Assembly (NCBI RefSeq): GCF_023343835.1
Contig: NC_064433.1
Coordinates: forward strand, 52,790,871-52,854,870
DNA length: 64,000 nt
Source of the DNA: Lagopus muta
Lineage: Eukaryota; Chordata; Aves; Galliformes; Phasianidae
Direction of reading: 5' to 3'
A program made the position numbers and the translations under genes. A model generated the notes under the pieces. The model worked only from the letters and a program-made list of their open reading frames with translations, was not told the origin of the DNA and ran no database searches. This document shows, piece after piece, positions 39,205-51,500 of the stretch. Positions within the stretch are counted from its first letter, which is position 1. Each line of letters begins with the position of its first letter.

Positions 39205-41479
39205 CTGCAAAAGAAGAGAAAGCAAAACTCCTGAGACATGATGGAATTGTTAACTCTCATCCTACACCTAAGGCAGCTGGAGTTGCAAGGATAAGGTTCT
39301 GCCTGGAGAATTGTATCATCCGGACACAGTATTGATTAAAGCATCTTGGAAACATCCAGGTTCAAGTCCCCCGTACTCTGAATCTGCAGACACGCAGAAT
39401 GCAACAGCAAAATTATTCTCAGCATTGCAAGCACATGCAACTAGACAAAGATTGATCACAACTTGGGAACTTTTCTGACACATTTTGTAGAATCTTACTC
39501 AAAGTGTGCTAAGGCTGGAAAGAAAAAAAAAGATGAAAAAAGGGAGGCTGGGGGAGAAAGGAAGCAAACATCTCTCCTTGGCACATTCATCCTATGATGC
39601 TGAACTCAGTATCTTGAGTCACTGGTGGAAGAGCCCTGCTTCCCTTAACACACACACACACACACACACACATTAAGCGACCCCACGGAAGCAAACAGAT
39701 GGGATATGGGATCTTGAGCCCTGGTACAGAGGGACAGCTGTGAACAAAGTATCTGGGGCATGAGTGATACTTCCCAGTTTCTTCTCTCATCTGTGCAGAT
39801 GAGCGCATAAGCTTTGTGTGTTCTTATGTAAAGAAGTAGAAACAAGTGTGAACCTCATGGGAAATTCTGAACAAGAACACAAGTGACTGGATGCTTTTTT
39901 CCCCCTCTCTGTGCTCATGAAGGCCTCCCCCCCAAAAAAAAAGGAACCCACTTTCTCAGTTGGTTTTAAAGAAGAAAGCACATTCTTCCAAACTGTCAGA
40001 ATACAAATATCCAGAAGCGTCAATTATTTACACAGTTGTAAGGAAAGAACTGGCTCAGAAGTGGTTTTATGGTCGAGACCGTATAGGACCCTGAATGAAG
40101 GCTCCAGGAAGTGCTGGAGGTCCCAGTCCAGCCATGGATACATCCACATCCGAGCCATTAAACACAAGAATTTCTCACCAAAGATATTCCTTTGTGAAAG
40201 AGGCGTCAGGTCAGCTGTTTCCTCAGAGATGTTCCACATCCACCTAGAAAGAGAAGTGCTGCATTAATGACATCGTACGGAACAGGGCTACCACTGTATT
40301 CCTGCCACAGTGGGAAGAGGCACTCAGCACAGCCTCCGAGCCTGGCCGTTATGAGATTCAACTCTCTGAAACACTGAGGGCACAACACTGAGGGCACCAC
40401 CTCTCCTTCGTGAGCATGGATGGAGCTCCTGGACAGCAGCCGGCACTGATGGCCATCAGCCTTCCGCCAAGCAGCACGTGGACACATGTGCCACCTTCCT
40501 GACTTCACGCAATGCTCATGGTGTCTCCCAGGCTTCGCAGACAAACAGCTCCACTGTCTGAGCTCAGCAAACCCAGCCCAGCAGGCGCCAGCAGGGGCTG
40601 GCTTCTCTCAGTGCCACCGCTCAGATGTCTGTGGGCAGCAGCACAACGACCCGAGGATGAGGCCAATTTCGTTTGGCAGCACCGCGCTGCTCCAGCGCTG
40701 GAACCACTCCTTGGGCAGAACTGAGCAAACCGACCATCCCAGCTCAGCCCAGAGCATGGAGGGTGCCGAGAATGGCCCAGGGCTCAGCTATCGTACATGC
40801 CCTGCCGGTTACACAGAAGCACTCTGCCCACAGCCACGCGGAGCAGGCCGCCTCCGTTCTGCCTTCATCTTCCGCAGGGAACCACGTCTCCGCTCGGTGC
40901 CCGACCAGGCTGGGTCCCCACATCGCTCATACAAAGCGAAGCGCTTCCGGGCTCTTCTCCGTGCAGTTCAGCTTCACGAGCGGGTGAAAACAGAGAGAAA
41001 GTTACGCGGGAAACATCCCGACGCGGAGCAGCGTAAGGAAACGGACAGCACGGGAGGCCGAGCAGCGCGTCCCCAACACGGAGAAGTTTCGGGAGAGCAG
41101 AGCGAAGCGCTCCTCCCGCCGCCGCGGGGCTCGGGCGGAGCGGCGGCCCCAGGCGCCGCGCAGGAAGCGGCCGCCTCGCCGCGTCCCGCCGGTACCTCGA
41201 GCCCCGCGGGCCGGCGCCGGGCGGCGGCACTGACGTGGCACCGAGGCCGCGGCGCAGCGCCGCGGCCGCCCTCCTTCCCCCCTCCCGTCCTCACGGCGCG
41301 GGGCCCCAGCAGGAAACACAAAGGCTGCGCCCTCCGCGGACCGGTGGCCCCGCTCGGCCGCGGCCGAGGCCCCCCGCCCGCTCCCCGTCCCCGAGCGGCA
41401 GCGGAGCGCCGGACGGGCGATCGCCCTCCCGCGCCCGGGATAACGGCGAACGGCGGCTCCCCGCTCGGCACCCACTCAC
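39205..41479 (-). other. TMEM263: TMEM263 first intron (inferred)
   Basis: This runs from the donor of the CpG-island exon to the inferred UTR exon. It contains a CA dinucleotide repeat at 39649-39672. Its right part enters the CpG island. Long GC-rich open frames here are compositional. Confidence 0.5.
39649..39672. repeat. (CA)n microsatellite
   Basis: Twelve uninterrupted CA units (ACACAC phase). It is probably length-variable between individuals. Confidence 0.92.
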
Positions 41480-41790
41480 CGCGCGTCGCAGCGAGCGCGG
41501 CGCGACCCGGCCCGGCGGAGACTTTACTCCCGCGCCGTCCTCCGCTGCCGACGTGGCGCCCTCCGCCGCCCGCCCCGTCGGCGCCCGCAGACCCCGCCCC
41601 AGCGCCCGGCGCGGCCCCTCGGCGGGCGGGGGGCGCGCAGGCGCCGCCGCTCCCGCCCCCTGCCCGGCCCGCGACTCCGCGCCGCCCCCGGGTGCCTCTC
41701 GGGGGGGTCGGAACTCGTGGCCCTCGTGGCGCCTTCGATCGCTCGGGGGAGCGACCCCCGAGGTGAAGGAAAACGAATCGGGATATTCTG
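40985..41790 (-). promoter_or_regulatory. TMEM263: TMEM263 CpG-island promoter and first exon
   Basis: A dense CpG island contains many GC boxes. On the minus strand a strong donor CGCGCG|GTGAGTGGG at 41480/41479 suggests a non-coding first exon whose 5' end lies roughly at 41.55-41.6 kb. The upstream part (41.6-41.75 kb) would be the core promoter. The long open frames on both strands (up to 426 codons) are Pro/Arg/Ala-rich artefacts of base composition. Confidence 0.7.
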
Positions 41791-42015
41791 AGCGAGCTCG
41801 GCTCCCACGCTGGAAGGAGGCCCTTGTTCCCAGAGGTCTGCCCCTGCTGTTCCTCCAAACGCAGAGATCCTGTGGCTGGCGACCATCCCTTGCTTTGAGG
41901 GCCTGTCTCTGTGCCATGGTGGACACGCAGGCCCATCTCTTTGTGTTCAGTATTTCCTCCATAACGCTGCCGGTCTCCCATAACCTTTACAACACGAGGC
42001 ACCTAGAGATGGCAG

Positions 42016-42086
42016 CTCTGCTTATGCCAGGGGTGTTGGAACTTGATGATCCTTGAGGTCCCAAGCTATTCTGTGATTCTGTGATC
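42016..42086 (+). mobile_element. CR1 LINE 3' end fragment
   Basis: GGTGTTGGAACTTGATGATC followed by GCTATTCTGTGATTCTGTGA is a CR1 3' terminus. Only about 70 bp remain. Confidence 0.8.
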
Positions 42087-43065
42087 TGAAAACTCTTCAC
42101 CTGCTATGATCTGAAAATGAAAGGCATCACAGTGATAGAAATCACTCCTTCAGGTTCTGAAAGACGTGGGGTGGAGCAGAGGAGCACATCAGCCAAGCGC
42201 TGTGTGTGAGTGGGCAGCCTGTGCACCCTGAGCGCCCAGCAGTGGAGCCCTGGGACACAGCTCTGCAGGCACAACAGAAGCTGCCTGACCCACATCTCGG
42301 CAAAGGAAGGGCTGGGCTGCAGGGATGGCATCTCTGTGACTTCCTTCTCATTTCATGAGAAGTTTTTCATGCATGGAACCTTTACACCGTTAGTGATCTC
42401 CAAAGGTCTGTTATGAATATATTCCCGAAAGACCTCTTGAGTACTTAGCTTTCACGCTACATAAATAGCCTTCTTTCACTAAAAATAGCTATTCCAGAAC
42501 AGAAAAAAAGCCATTCAGTCTTTCCCTGTGGAGGAGTGGTCCCTTCCCTTAAATTATATGTTTTTAGGTTATGTCTGTGAATGCACTATGATTACAGAAA
42601 AAAATATGAAAGAAGGTCAAAATACATGTATTTTGTATCCCATTATTCTGCTTATCATTATTTCTCTGGCTGCAGTAGCTGTGGGGAACTGCAGCCAGGC
42701 TCAGCATTTCACTATGCTGGACTCAATGCAGACTGCCCTGAAAGCAACCATTCTCATCCAGTGCAGAACTTCATTAAAGATGTGAAGTGTGTCCCCTCAT
42801 GGCCACCCTCATGGCTGGGTGGCAGGTTTTTTTCTCCCTTTGTTGGCATCAGTCATGAAAAGCCAGAGCTATGGAGAGAGCATCAGTCCTCTGGATCTGG
42901 TGAGATCTGTGGGATATGCTTGGCCAGCAGACTCCAGCAGGACTGCTCGCCCTGCAGGATACCTGAGAGAGGAACACAAGAAGGAAATGCATGAGATACT
43001 CTATCTGTGCTGTTTTGGTTCATTTTTAGAGATAGCTGTCTCTAGGCCAAATGGGAAGACCACAT

Positions 43066-43220
43066 AGGATGAATGGATGGTGGATGAATGAATAATGGAT
43101 GGATGGTGGATAAATGGATGGATGGATGGATGGATGGATGGATGGATGGATGGATGGATGGATGGATGGATGGATGGATAATGGTTGGACGCATGGATAA
43201 TGGATGGATGATGGATAGAC
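43066..43220. repeat. (GGAT)n tetranucleotide array
   Basis: The core 43114-43179 is about 16 perfect ATGG/GGAT units, flanked on both sides by imperfect units with TGG, GAA and AATA interruptions. An adjoining purine-rich GGAA/GAAG tract extends to about 43280. Open frames here encode repetitive His-Pro-Ser-Ile peptide and are not genes. Confidence 0.93.
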
Positions 43221-43765
43221 AGACGGATGGTGAGTGGAAAGAAGGAAGAAAATGAAGGAGAAAGGAAGGAAAGAAGGAAGGTGACCTATCCAAGATTTGT
43301 TGTATTAGGAATGGTGAGGCCAGTGGCCAGTGTTACTAACAGAAGCAAGACCAGCATACATCACTCACATATATACAGTGTCTTCACTGCATATGAGGAG
43401 ACATGCTTACTTAAGTGTGATGTCTCTCCTGCAGCTGCATCTTGTCTCATAGAAAACGAAACTGTCTGCTAGGAGTACTGGGTGACTGCAATGCATGGGG
43501 AAAGAAAGTCAGAGATACACGTGGTTCTGGTGATGGTTCAGAAAGTAACAGGTCACACACACTGCTGAAGTACAGAACTGGATACCACTATAAAGCCTAA
43601 GTGTCCTAATGCCTTTCTAGAGCACAGCTGACTTCAGAGTTGTACCAATACAAACTGGGAATAAGCAAGAACTCATTTTTGAGTCTTTGTAACTGTTTTC
43701 TTCATGTGAACTCACTGGTTCAAGCCATTATCAGAACATGAATATATATTTTTAAAAAATTATCA

Positions 43766-43819
43766 GGAACCATCATGGAGTCCCTTCCAACCCAAGCCAT
43801 TCTATGATTCTATGATTTT
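43766..43819 (+). mobile_element. CR1 LINE 3' end fragment
   Basis: CATGGAGTCCCTTCCAACCC followed by GCCATTCTATGATTCTATGA is a CR1 terminus with two complete octamer-like repeats. Confidence 0.82.
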
Positions 43820-46464
43820 GCAGACTGTACAATCTGTTCACTACTGAACCATTAAACAACTGTTTCCAGCAGCGGGGCCATTAATGAGCTTGTTTCAAGT
43901 TGATTCTTGGTGCTCAGCATCATCTTAATTGCTACTTTAAATTTATATTGTGCTATTTAACCATGTGGTGCACTGATGTTTACAAAGGTGAATGGATTTT
44001 CTTGTCTCCTTTCATAGGTCAGACACAGTGCCCTTTTGGGGTCAGGTGCCAAGACTGAAGCCACGCCAGCCCTGAAGCAGTCTGGGTCTCCTGCTTGTCC
44101 TGCAGGGTGGCATTTTTCTGTGCAACTGAAACAATGCTCAGGTGGGCACTGAAAAACCTGGAACAAAATAATTTCTTATAATTAAGTATTACTTAACTGA
44201 ACGATATTACCCTCTTTAATCTATTCATTAAGTTTTGTTGCCAAGACACAGAAAGGCTTCGTATCTGTGGAAGTGCAGTGGGGAATTTAAAAATGTACCT
44301 TTGATAGGAAAATGACCAAAGTAATTGAAGCAATTTCTCAGAGTACAAATTAAATTCTAATAGGAAGCAGTATTGTTCCTCCTATCACGCATTTTTTACA
44401 TTATCAGCAATTATTTGATGTTCCAATCTTATGAATATGAGCAGTCATGAGTAGCATGAGCAAAGTTTGCTGAAACAAATGAGCCTGGAAAGGTCAGCTC
44501 CCTGCCTTGGATAAATAAGGTGAGCTGTAACACTGCTGTTTAGTCTCCTAGGTGTGGTGTGCTGCAAAAAAGCATGGCAACTCTTTTTTTTTTTTTAATC
44601 CTCTTTTAAACAAGTCCTTCTTGCTGTTTCCCATCTGTGTGCTCTGCTTACTCGTGTGTATGCATTATGTTTTGCTGTGTGTTAATAAGGCTGAAGGTTG
44701 ACTAAGAGCTGGGTGTGTGCTTACCCACTTTTGTAGCTTCTGAAGAAAACTGCTGGCATGGAAACCTCCCCCACAAGACTGACATTTCAAATAGCATGCT
44801 GAACAAGCTGTCCTAGACATGAAGTCAGCTGAAGTGTCTCTCTGCCATGCCTCCGTTCTAGTTGTGAAATAAAACATTAACACAGCCTGATTCACCAGTC
44901 TGCATAGCAAGAAGGCCTTCCATGTTTCTGAGGTTACAAATGGTGCACAGATAGAACCCAGGCCTGCAAGCATGCTTCTTCTTCCTTTTGTCTCACAAGT
45001 GGTCTGTGCAGAGCTGCGTACCTTCTGTCAATTTAGACGTTCAGCTCCCTGGTCTGCTTCCTCCTTCCTGGTGTACTGATGAGACGCCCGAGCAGTTGGA
45101 AAATCAGAAAGATATCTCCATGCTTTGTTACGGATACTTCACTACAACAAATAAACAACTGCTTTCCTGTTCTCTTGTTTTCTTCTGGAGGTGGACTATG
45201 TAAAATACTCCATGATCTGACTTAAGGTCTAGTAAATGGTCTAATTATTGCTGGTTGTTAATCAAGTGAGACAATACTGATTGCCACTGGTCCTCAAGGT
45301 GTGCATATTGGCATGCCAGAGACTCTTTCTGCTGTTTGTATTCTTCTCTATGTGGAGTACAGTTTCCTTCCTTCTCCTCATTTTCTAATTGAACCTATTT
45401 TTCCTTCAGTTCCTTTGCCTATTCAAGAGCAAATATAATAACAATGATGATGAGGACAATGGTGTAACTTTTATTTGTATTATGTGACTTTATTTGTATT
45501 TTATAGCACTGACATTCCTGTACTGCTGTTAAATCTCTAGGAGATGGAGAACTGTTTTTCAGGAAGGATGTGATAGGATTGCCCATCACTTACTTAAGTA
45601 CTGCTGAGACATCTTGTGGAGCAGACAGCAGCTGGGCACAAGAGCTGGGGTACATGGTCAGCCTGTGTTCTTGTGGTGGGATCTGGGGCTGTGCATGGTT
45701 CTGCCAGGAGTGATTTGGGAATACTTGCTGTGCTGCATGGATTTGCCAGGATGGCAAAAAGGTGGCTGCAGGCTTGGGCTTACAAGGGTTTACAGAGTCT
45801 TTGCCAGCCAGTGCACTGAGTGACTTTGCAGTTCTGTAGTCCTTTTCCATTCATTAGTCAGAGCCCTTCATTGACCCGTCGTTAACCTCTGACCATCATT
45901 AACTACATGATCATCCCTGGCTCTGTTTAGAGTTCAGACATTAAATAATGGCAGTCTTCTCATCTTGCTCGACTGTGAGTGATTTCTGAACAAGAGACAC
46001 CTAGAATCAAATAATAATAAAAGATTAACTTTTTCTGAGTAGAACCATGGTTCAGGTAAAAGCCTCACGAGAATGCATCATCCTTGGAAAAATATAGTGC
46101 ATCGCATCCACTGCTTTTTACCAGGATAGGGAATACAAGGGACACGGTGCCATTTGTTAATAGGATATTCTAGAGAATAAAAAAAGGAAAGTTCAGACTA
46201 CTCATTGATTACAGAATAAAAACACGATGACTGTTTGTAAACTTTGAAAAGAAAACTCCTTTGAATTTGGAGGCCATGTCAAATTTTGGAAGATTGGTCT
46301 TTACACTGCTGAGATAGAGGGCCCTGTCTCTGGATTTGCCTGATGTTTCTTCACAGACTTCAGAAGTGATCTGGAAAATCCATAGCCTTTCTGCTTTGGT
46401 CTCAATAAAAGAAATGAGAGGGCAGCTGCAGTCCATCTCTTGTTAGCTTTTCAAAGAGTCCCAA

Positions 46465-46552
46465 CTTTTGAGTTGGGAGAGACCCCTAAAGGCCATCCAG
46501 CCCCACTCCCCGTCCCCAACAGGGACACCCACAGCTAGATCAGGGTGCTCAA
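46465..46552 (-). mobile_element. CR1 LINE 3' end fragment
   Basis: GAGTTGGGAGAGACCCCTAA followed by GCCATCCAGCCCCACTCCCC and CACCCACAGCTAGATCAGGG resembles the reverse complement of a CR1 tail. The octamer end is lost. Confidence 0.75.
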
Positions 46553-48439
46553 AGCAAAGCTTTCAGGAGGGTTTGCTCTTTCCCTGCATTAAGGTGAGAC
46601 ATGAGACAGAAGACATTTTTCTGGCAGATGTGAGCAGCTCGGGGAGCAGGGTCCACACCTACTGGCTCTGCCTACACCCAGTGCTGAGCCTGACGAGGAA
46701 TCATCCTCCTCCTTACTTGGACTTACAGTGCAGCCCAGGAGAGGAAAAGCAATGATAAGAATCCATAGTTAGTAGGTTAATTTTTATTTATTGATTCTTC
46801 AGTCCATCACTGTATGGGTAGATGAGTTTCAGGTCTGTGCCAGCACTCACACAAGGCACCAACTTGACTCTAGTCAGGTAGAAACTGCCTCTTAGCATCA
46901 TATCCAGACTGAATTATCAGTTTCTACAGAAATGTGCTGAGAGGGGAGGCCCTAAAGCACTCATGAAATTTCTAAAATTGATAATAATTTAATCACTGCA
47001 AATGATTGGTCTCTAGGCTGTTATGCAGACTATGGTTTAATTAAATACTCATGGTTTTCCTGCTGTTATTTGCATCTTTGACCTTAAGGTATATTCACAG
47101 AGGCCAATCCCTGTAGCCTATACATGTTGTACAGGTAGAGGAGGACACCCTTCTGTGCCTACTTGAGTTGCTGTGTTTCACCTGGGCATCTCCTCCTCTC
47201 TAAGCTCTTTCTTGAACAAGCCTGGTTATTGCCCTGAAAAAGAGATCTGTTTTTCCCTCGGTGCATTTGCCTGGACAGTTAACCACGGGACCTGCTTCTG
47301 TCAGATGGTGGTGTCAGCTGCGCTGACTTTGGCCTCCATCCTCCCCCAGCAGTCTTCACACCCTCAGCTGCCTTCACCCCACACCTCAGGGCATGCTGCA
47401 CACCCTTGGCTGTAAAACCACTGCTCTGTCCAGCTGTGACACAGCCTTCCCAGTACTGCAGGCATTTGAGGTTCCAAAATCACAGAAGCTGCGTCTTAGC
47501 ACTATGTAAGTACACAAGTACACCTATGTTGGTACACAAGGGAATGGACTTGCTGTAGAAACCCCATCCATTTTTGCTGGGTGGAGAAAGAGGACCCAGA
47601 GAGATGAAATCTGCCAGACTAAAGCTGGCTTTGTGGTGGAGGGCCCTTTCAGTGCAGAATGGTATACGCCAGCTGAGACCATAGTCGAATGGGAATAAAC
47701 CTACGTGAGGATTAGTGCATCTAAGCAAAATATTCAGCAAAAGTGATTCCCAACTGCAAGCACAGATGCCTTTTTTTACTAATCTAACTAAGCCCTGATG
47801 GCATAAGGCATCAAACAAACCTGATGCTTGAGCACAGACGTATGCATTAAGGCAGGTATGGCTCATATGATCTCAGCCTTCTATTTACATGCAGTTAAAT
47901 ATGGAGCAGTGTGACTGGCTCATGCTGACACGTGGAATGAGATCTAGCTCTACACATCTGTCTTCCAGCAACAGCAGCAACAGTTGCTGGAGGTTCAGAT
48001 CTTTTAGTGAAACCAGCAGATGGCATTCATACACCGCAGGCTTCCCTGCTCTGCAACTTCTGCAGCTACTCGGTCCCTTCTCCCTTTATTAGGGGAGATA
48101 GAATCCCTTGCACAAGAGTATCTTCCAGATCAGTGCAGAGCTTTGTTTTCATAAAGGTAGGAACATTTGCTGTACACTGTCCAACCTGATAAATTACTGG
48201 ACGGTGAGGATTAGATATGTTATCCCAGAGATTAAAATTTAAATTACATCTCACAGAAATAAGCTGCTATATGCAATCTGTCATTTCCGCAACACATTGA
48301 TGAAAGCTGGGAGGCTTCCAAGCATCTGCTGTCTCTTACTCTTTCCTTTGACCTGTTGAAAGCCGTGTCACTATTTGGAGTTCTTAAGATGGAGCAGGGC
48401 ATATACAGTCTGTAGAACCACAAGATGGCCTGGTGCGAG

Positions 48440-48523
48440 GTGTCTCTGCCTATAGCGGGCAGGCTGGAACTACATGATCTTATAGGTTCCTTCCAACCCA
48501 CACCGTTCTATGATTTTGTGATG
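48440..48523 (+). mobile_element. CR1 LINE 3' end fragment
   Basis: GGCTGGAACTACATGATCTT followed by GGTTCCTTCCAACCCACACC and GTTCTATGATTTTGTGATG is a CR1 tail. Confidence 0.83.
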
Positions 48524-51500
48524 TTACAAACTGAATGAGAATTGCTTCATGTACTGAATATTGTCATGGCCAGTTTGCTGAGAAGGTACATTAAAAATAG
48601 TTTTTCAATTGTGGACGTGAGAGCAGAAATGACACTTCTGCGTTCTCAGTTTTTCAAGATTCAAAGAAAGCAGTTGGAAGTAGCTGAGGTTTGACTGTTT
48701 AGCACATTTCAGCTCAAATTACAATGAGCTTAAACAGTAGGAACTAAGTTTTAAACCATTTCTGACGTGACAAGGAATGCTGGTACATATCTGAAGGCAA
48801 AATGATTGGTGAGCTTCACACAGACCAGAACAGATGCCAAAAGCCAAACAGGGAACTTGAAATACTCTCAGAGGAAATACAAATGTATGCATATTTGCCT
48901 TATGCACGCCTTCTAAAAAACACGGTGATGGTGGAGACCGACATTTTAAAGTGATTTGGGCCCTACATTCTTTCTCATGTTTTTGGGAGTAAAGGTTTTA
49001 GAGACTTGAAGATTTGGCTTTACATGAGAATAGGTCAGAAGGTCAAGTGATGGACTGGAGGAAAAGGGAACCCCCCCCTTAAACTTCCCGATGTATAAAT
49101 CCAAATTTTAAAAGCTTCAATGGGAAATGTGTGACAGAAATGAAGCTGGAGAGTGCAGTACTTCTCCGCGTAGCTAGATGGCTGTAATGGCACACTGAGC
49201 ACGGCCGCATTTCCTAATTCGTTGCAGACCCTGCTTTGCTTTATATGTCCTTTGATATAAAACAATCTTTTCTGTATTCACTTTCTCGACATTTTAACAC
49301 ACACAGGCTCCATCTACTTTTATTTTCATAAAAATATTCTAAATAAAGCTTATCAGCTTTCAGATTTGTATCAAATTATCTTCGGCAACGATGATTTTAA
49401 GCTGCGACTGTTTCACTTTTAAGGAAGATGTGTTTATTTCCTCTGCTTAGTTGCTCCCTCTCCCACAGAAATAAAGACACAACAGAATTATCAGGGAAAT
49501 ACACACACTTAGAAAAACATCTTTTTAAAAGGAGTTTTTTTTCTGTCAGGCGACCTGTTTGATCACCATTTTATAGCCTTAGAGAATATGATGTCTTAAG
49601 AGCTCCGGCATTACCTTGAGGCAGTAAATTGGCACAAAAGGAAACCCAACACAAAGGCGAGAGGAGCACTGGGGGGGTTGGATGCATCTCAGCAACTCCC
49701 ACAGGCATCTCCACTTCTTTTTTTTCTTTTTTTGGAGGGGGGGTCCTCTGAGTGTGTTGGTTTAAAAGATTAAGATTTGCAATCTGCACGGAGAGGAGAG
49801 TTCTTGCTGAAGTCTGTATACCAAAGCTGGCTGTGTATTGAAGAACTGTTGTAATTAGATTACTGTAAATACAATAAGAAACTCACTCCTGGTGGTCTGG
49901 GGAGGGGTGTCATAGGGCACTGGAGAATTGTGCTGGCAGGATTTGGGACAGTTTGACTGAAAGCAGAGAACACAATCTCAAAATCCTTTTAATCTTCCCC
50001 CCCAACCCCCACCCCCGTTCTTTGGGGATTTGTTTGTCATTAAGCAACAGTCAAAAGATTAAGGAAGTCTAAAACGACATTAAAGCTCACAAGTACTTCT
50101 ATAAAATTATCAGTGCTGGTGCTGCCTTCAGCAGGGACCGCTTCTGCCAAGACTTTGGAGAGCTGTGCACAATGACAAGGCAAGCTCCGAGCAGCCACAA
50201 AAGCAAACTCATGAGCTCGGGCCGCCGTCGTGCTTTCTGCAAGCGCCTCCGACGGACGGTCGCCCAACGCGCGGCGGCTGTTGCTATGTGTCTGCGCTCA
50301 ACAAGCTTAAACTTTGCACGGCCCATGCAAAACTAATTTGAGTCAATTTGTCTACATCATTTCAACAATCGTCCCGTGCATTTTGAATCGTACATACAAC
50401 GCTGCATGATAAAGGCCCACCGAGCAGATGCCGACTGCTCATTCTGCCGTGGCCTAGCTGTTGCTAGCTCTTCACCATGGTTTCTCCATATCCTAGTGAC
50501 AATGTTAGTTTTTCGATGGTGAGGTTAAGTCTGTGCCTGGCTAGTTCAGACTTTTCTTTACAGAGGACAGCTCCTATAACAACTGCCAGCTCTAAGCGTG
50601 ACCTTTAAAAATGAAACGGGGGAGTGTTAACTGGAGTAATTTTTTTTTAATCTCCCAAGAGAGTTCAAAGGGATGCAAGGAGATTTTGCAAGCAAAGTTT
50701 CAAGCCTGCACAAGAAAGACACCGGTATCAGAAGCAGTTATCTGAAGAAAGCTGATTTAACTTGCTTAACAATTGAAGAGTTTCAGTGTAATGGGTTTGG
50801 ATTCGCTCGCAAACATTCACTTTGTAAGACGGTTTAATTTTTGAAACTGAAATCAAATGAGAATAAAGCAGCTGCACTCTGTGCCTGGGCAATAGAATGG
50901 GATGATTCCCAGCTGGTGCAAATCAGTAGAGCTGCAGAGGGAACCAGCTCCATTATCCTGTTTTCTACCAGCTAAGGACTTTGAGAGCAGAGCGTCATGT
51001 TCGGAAAACTTTCATGAGTAAAAGAGAACGAAGGAGTAGTAAAAAATAAACTCATCCTCATGTGTGATAAATCCCCTAAGAGGCCTTAAGATGCGTGTGT
51101 TCTGTAGTGAGAGAAAGCCTATAATTAATGCTTTTATTATTCTTGGGTTGCCTTTATGTTTGCCTGCAAGCCTCTGCTGAAAAAGGATTACCTGGGGAGG
51201 CCTGCCAAATTGGAGCCCTGTACAACTCCAGAGACTGGCTGGCTGTTTCTCTTTCTCTAGAAAACTATTGGGGATTCTTTGCTGTACCAACAAAAATGGC
51301 AGCCATTTTCCTATAGCAAACTTTGAGATCACGTTCATTTTTGACAGTGTTCCTTAAAACAACATAATTCTGCCAAAGTTGCCAAAATTGAAATCAGTGT
51401 AACCCCTAGTGTTTTAGCTGATATTTTTTTTTTTTTCTTTTTAAATTAATGTGGTGTAGTTTGGGGCAGATGTTCCAATATAGAGAATGCTGGGGGGTTT

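Larger units (their letters stand above)
41791..48430. other. Intergenic region upstream of TMEM263
   Basis: No gene is recognised. It contains short CR1 tails at 42.0, 43.8, 46.5 and 48.4 kb and a GGAT tetranucleotide array at 43.1 kb. Open frames of 60-140 codons occur but show no splice context, family motif or repeat-free coding look. In mammals the next gene on this side is RIC8B, some distance away, so a gene-poor gap is plausible. Confidence 0.6.

Noticed and set aside
40486..41766. 426-codon plus-strand open frame
   Set aside because: It runs through the TMEM263 CpG island, and other frames on both strands are also open there because AT-rich stop codons are rare. The peptide is Pro/Arg/Ala-rich low complexity without any family motif.
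40974..42002. 342-codon minus-strand open frame
   Set aside because: It lies in the same CpG island as the 426-codon frame and has Gly/Arg/Ala-rich composition. The splice donor at 41480 shows the region is a non-coding first exon and promoter.
43066..43220. Regularly spaced repeats considered as a CRISPR-like or minisatellite array
   Set aside because: The unit is only 4 bp with no unique spacers; it is a microsatellite.
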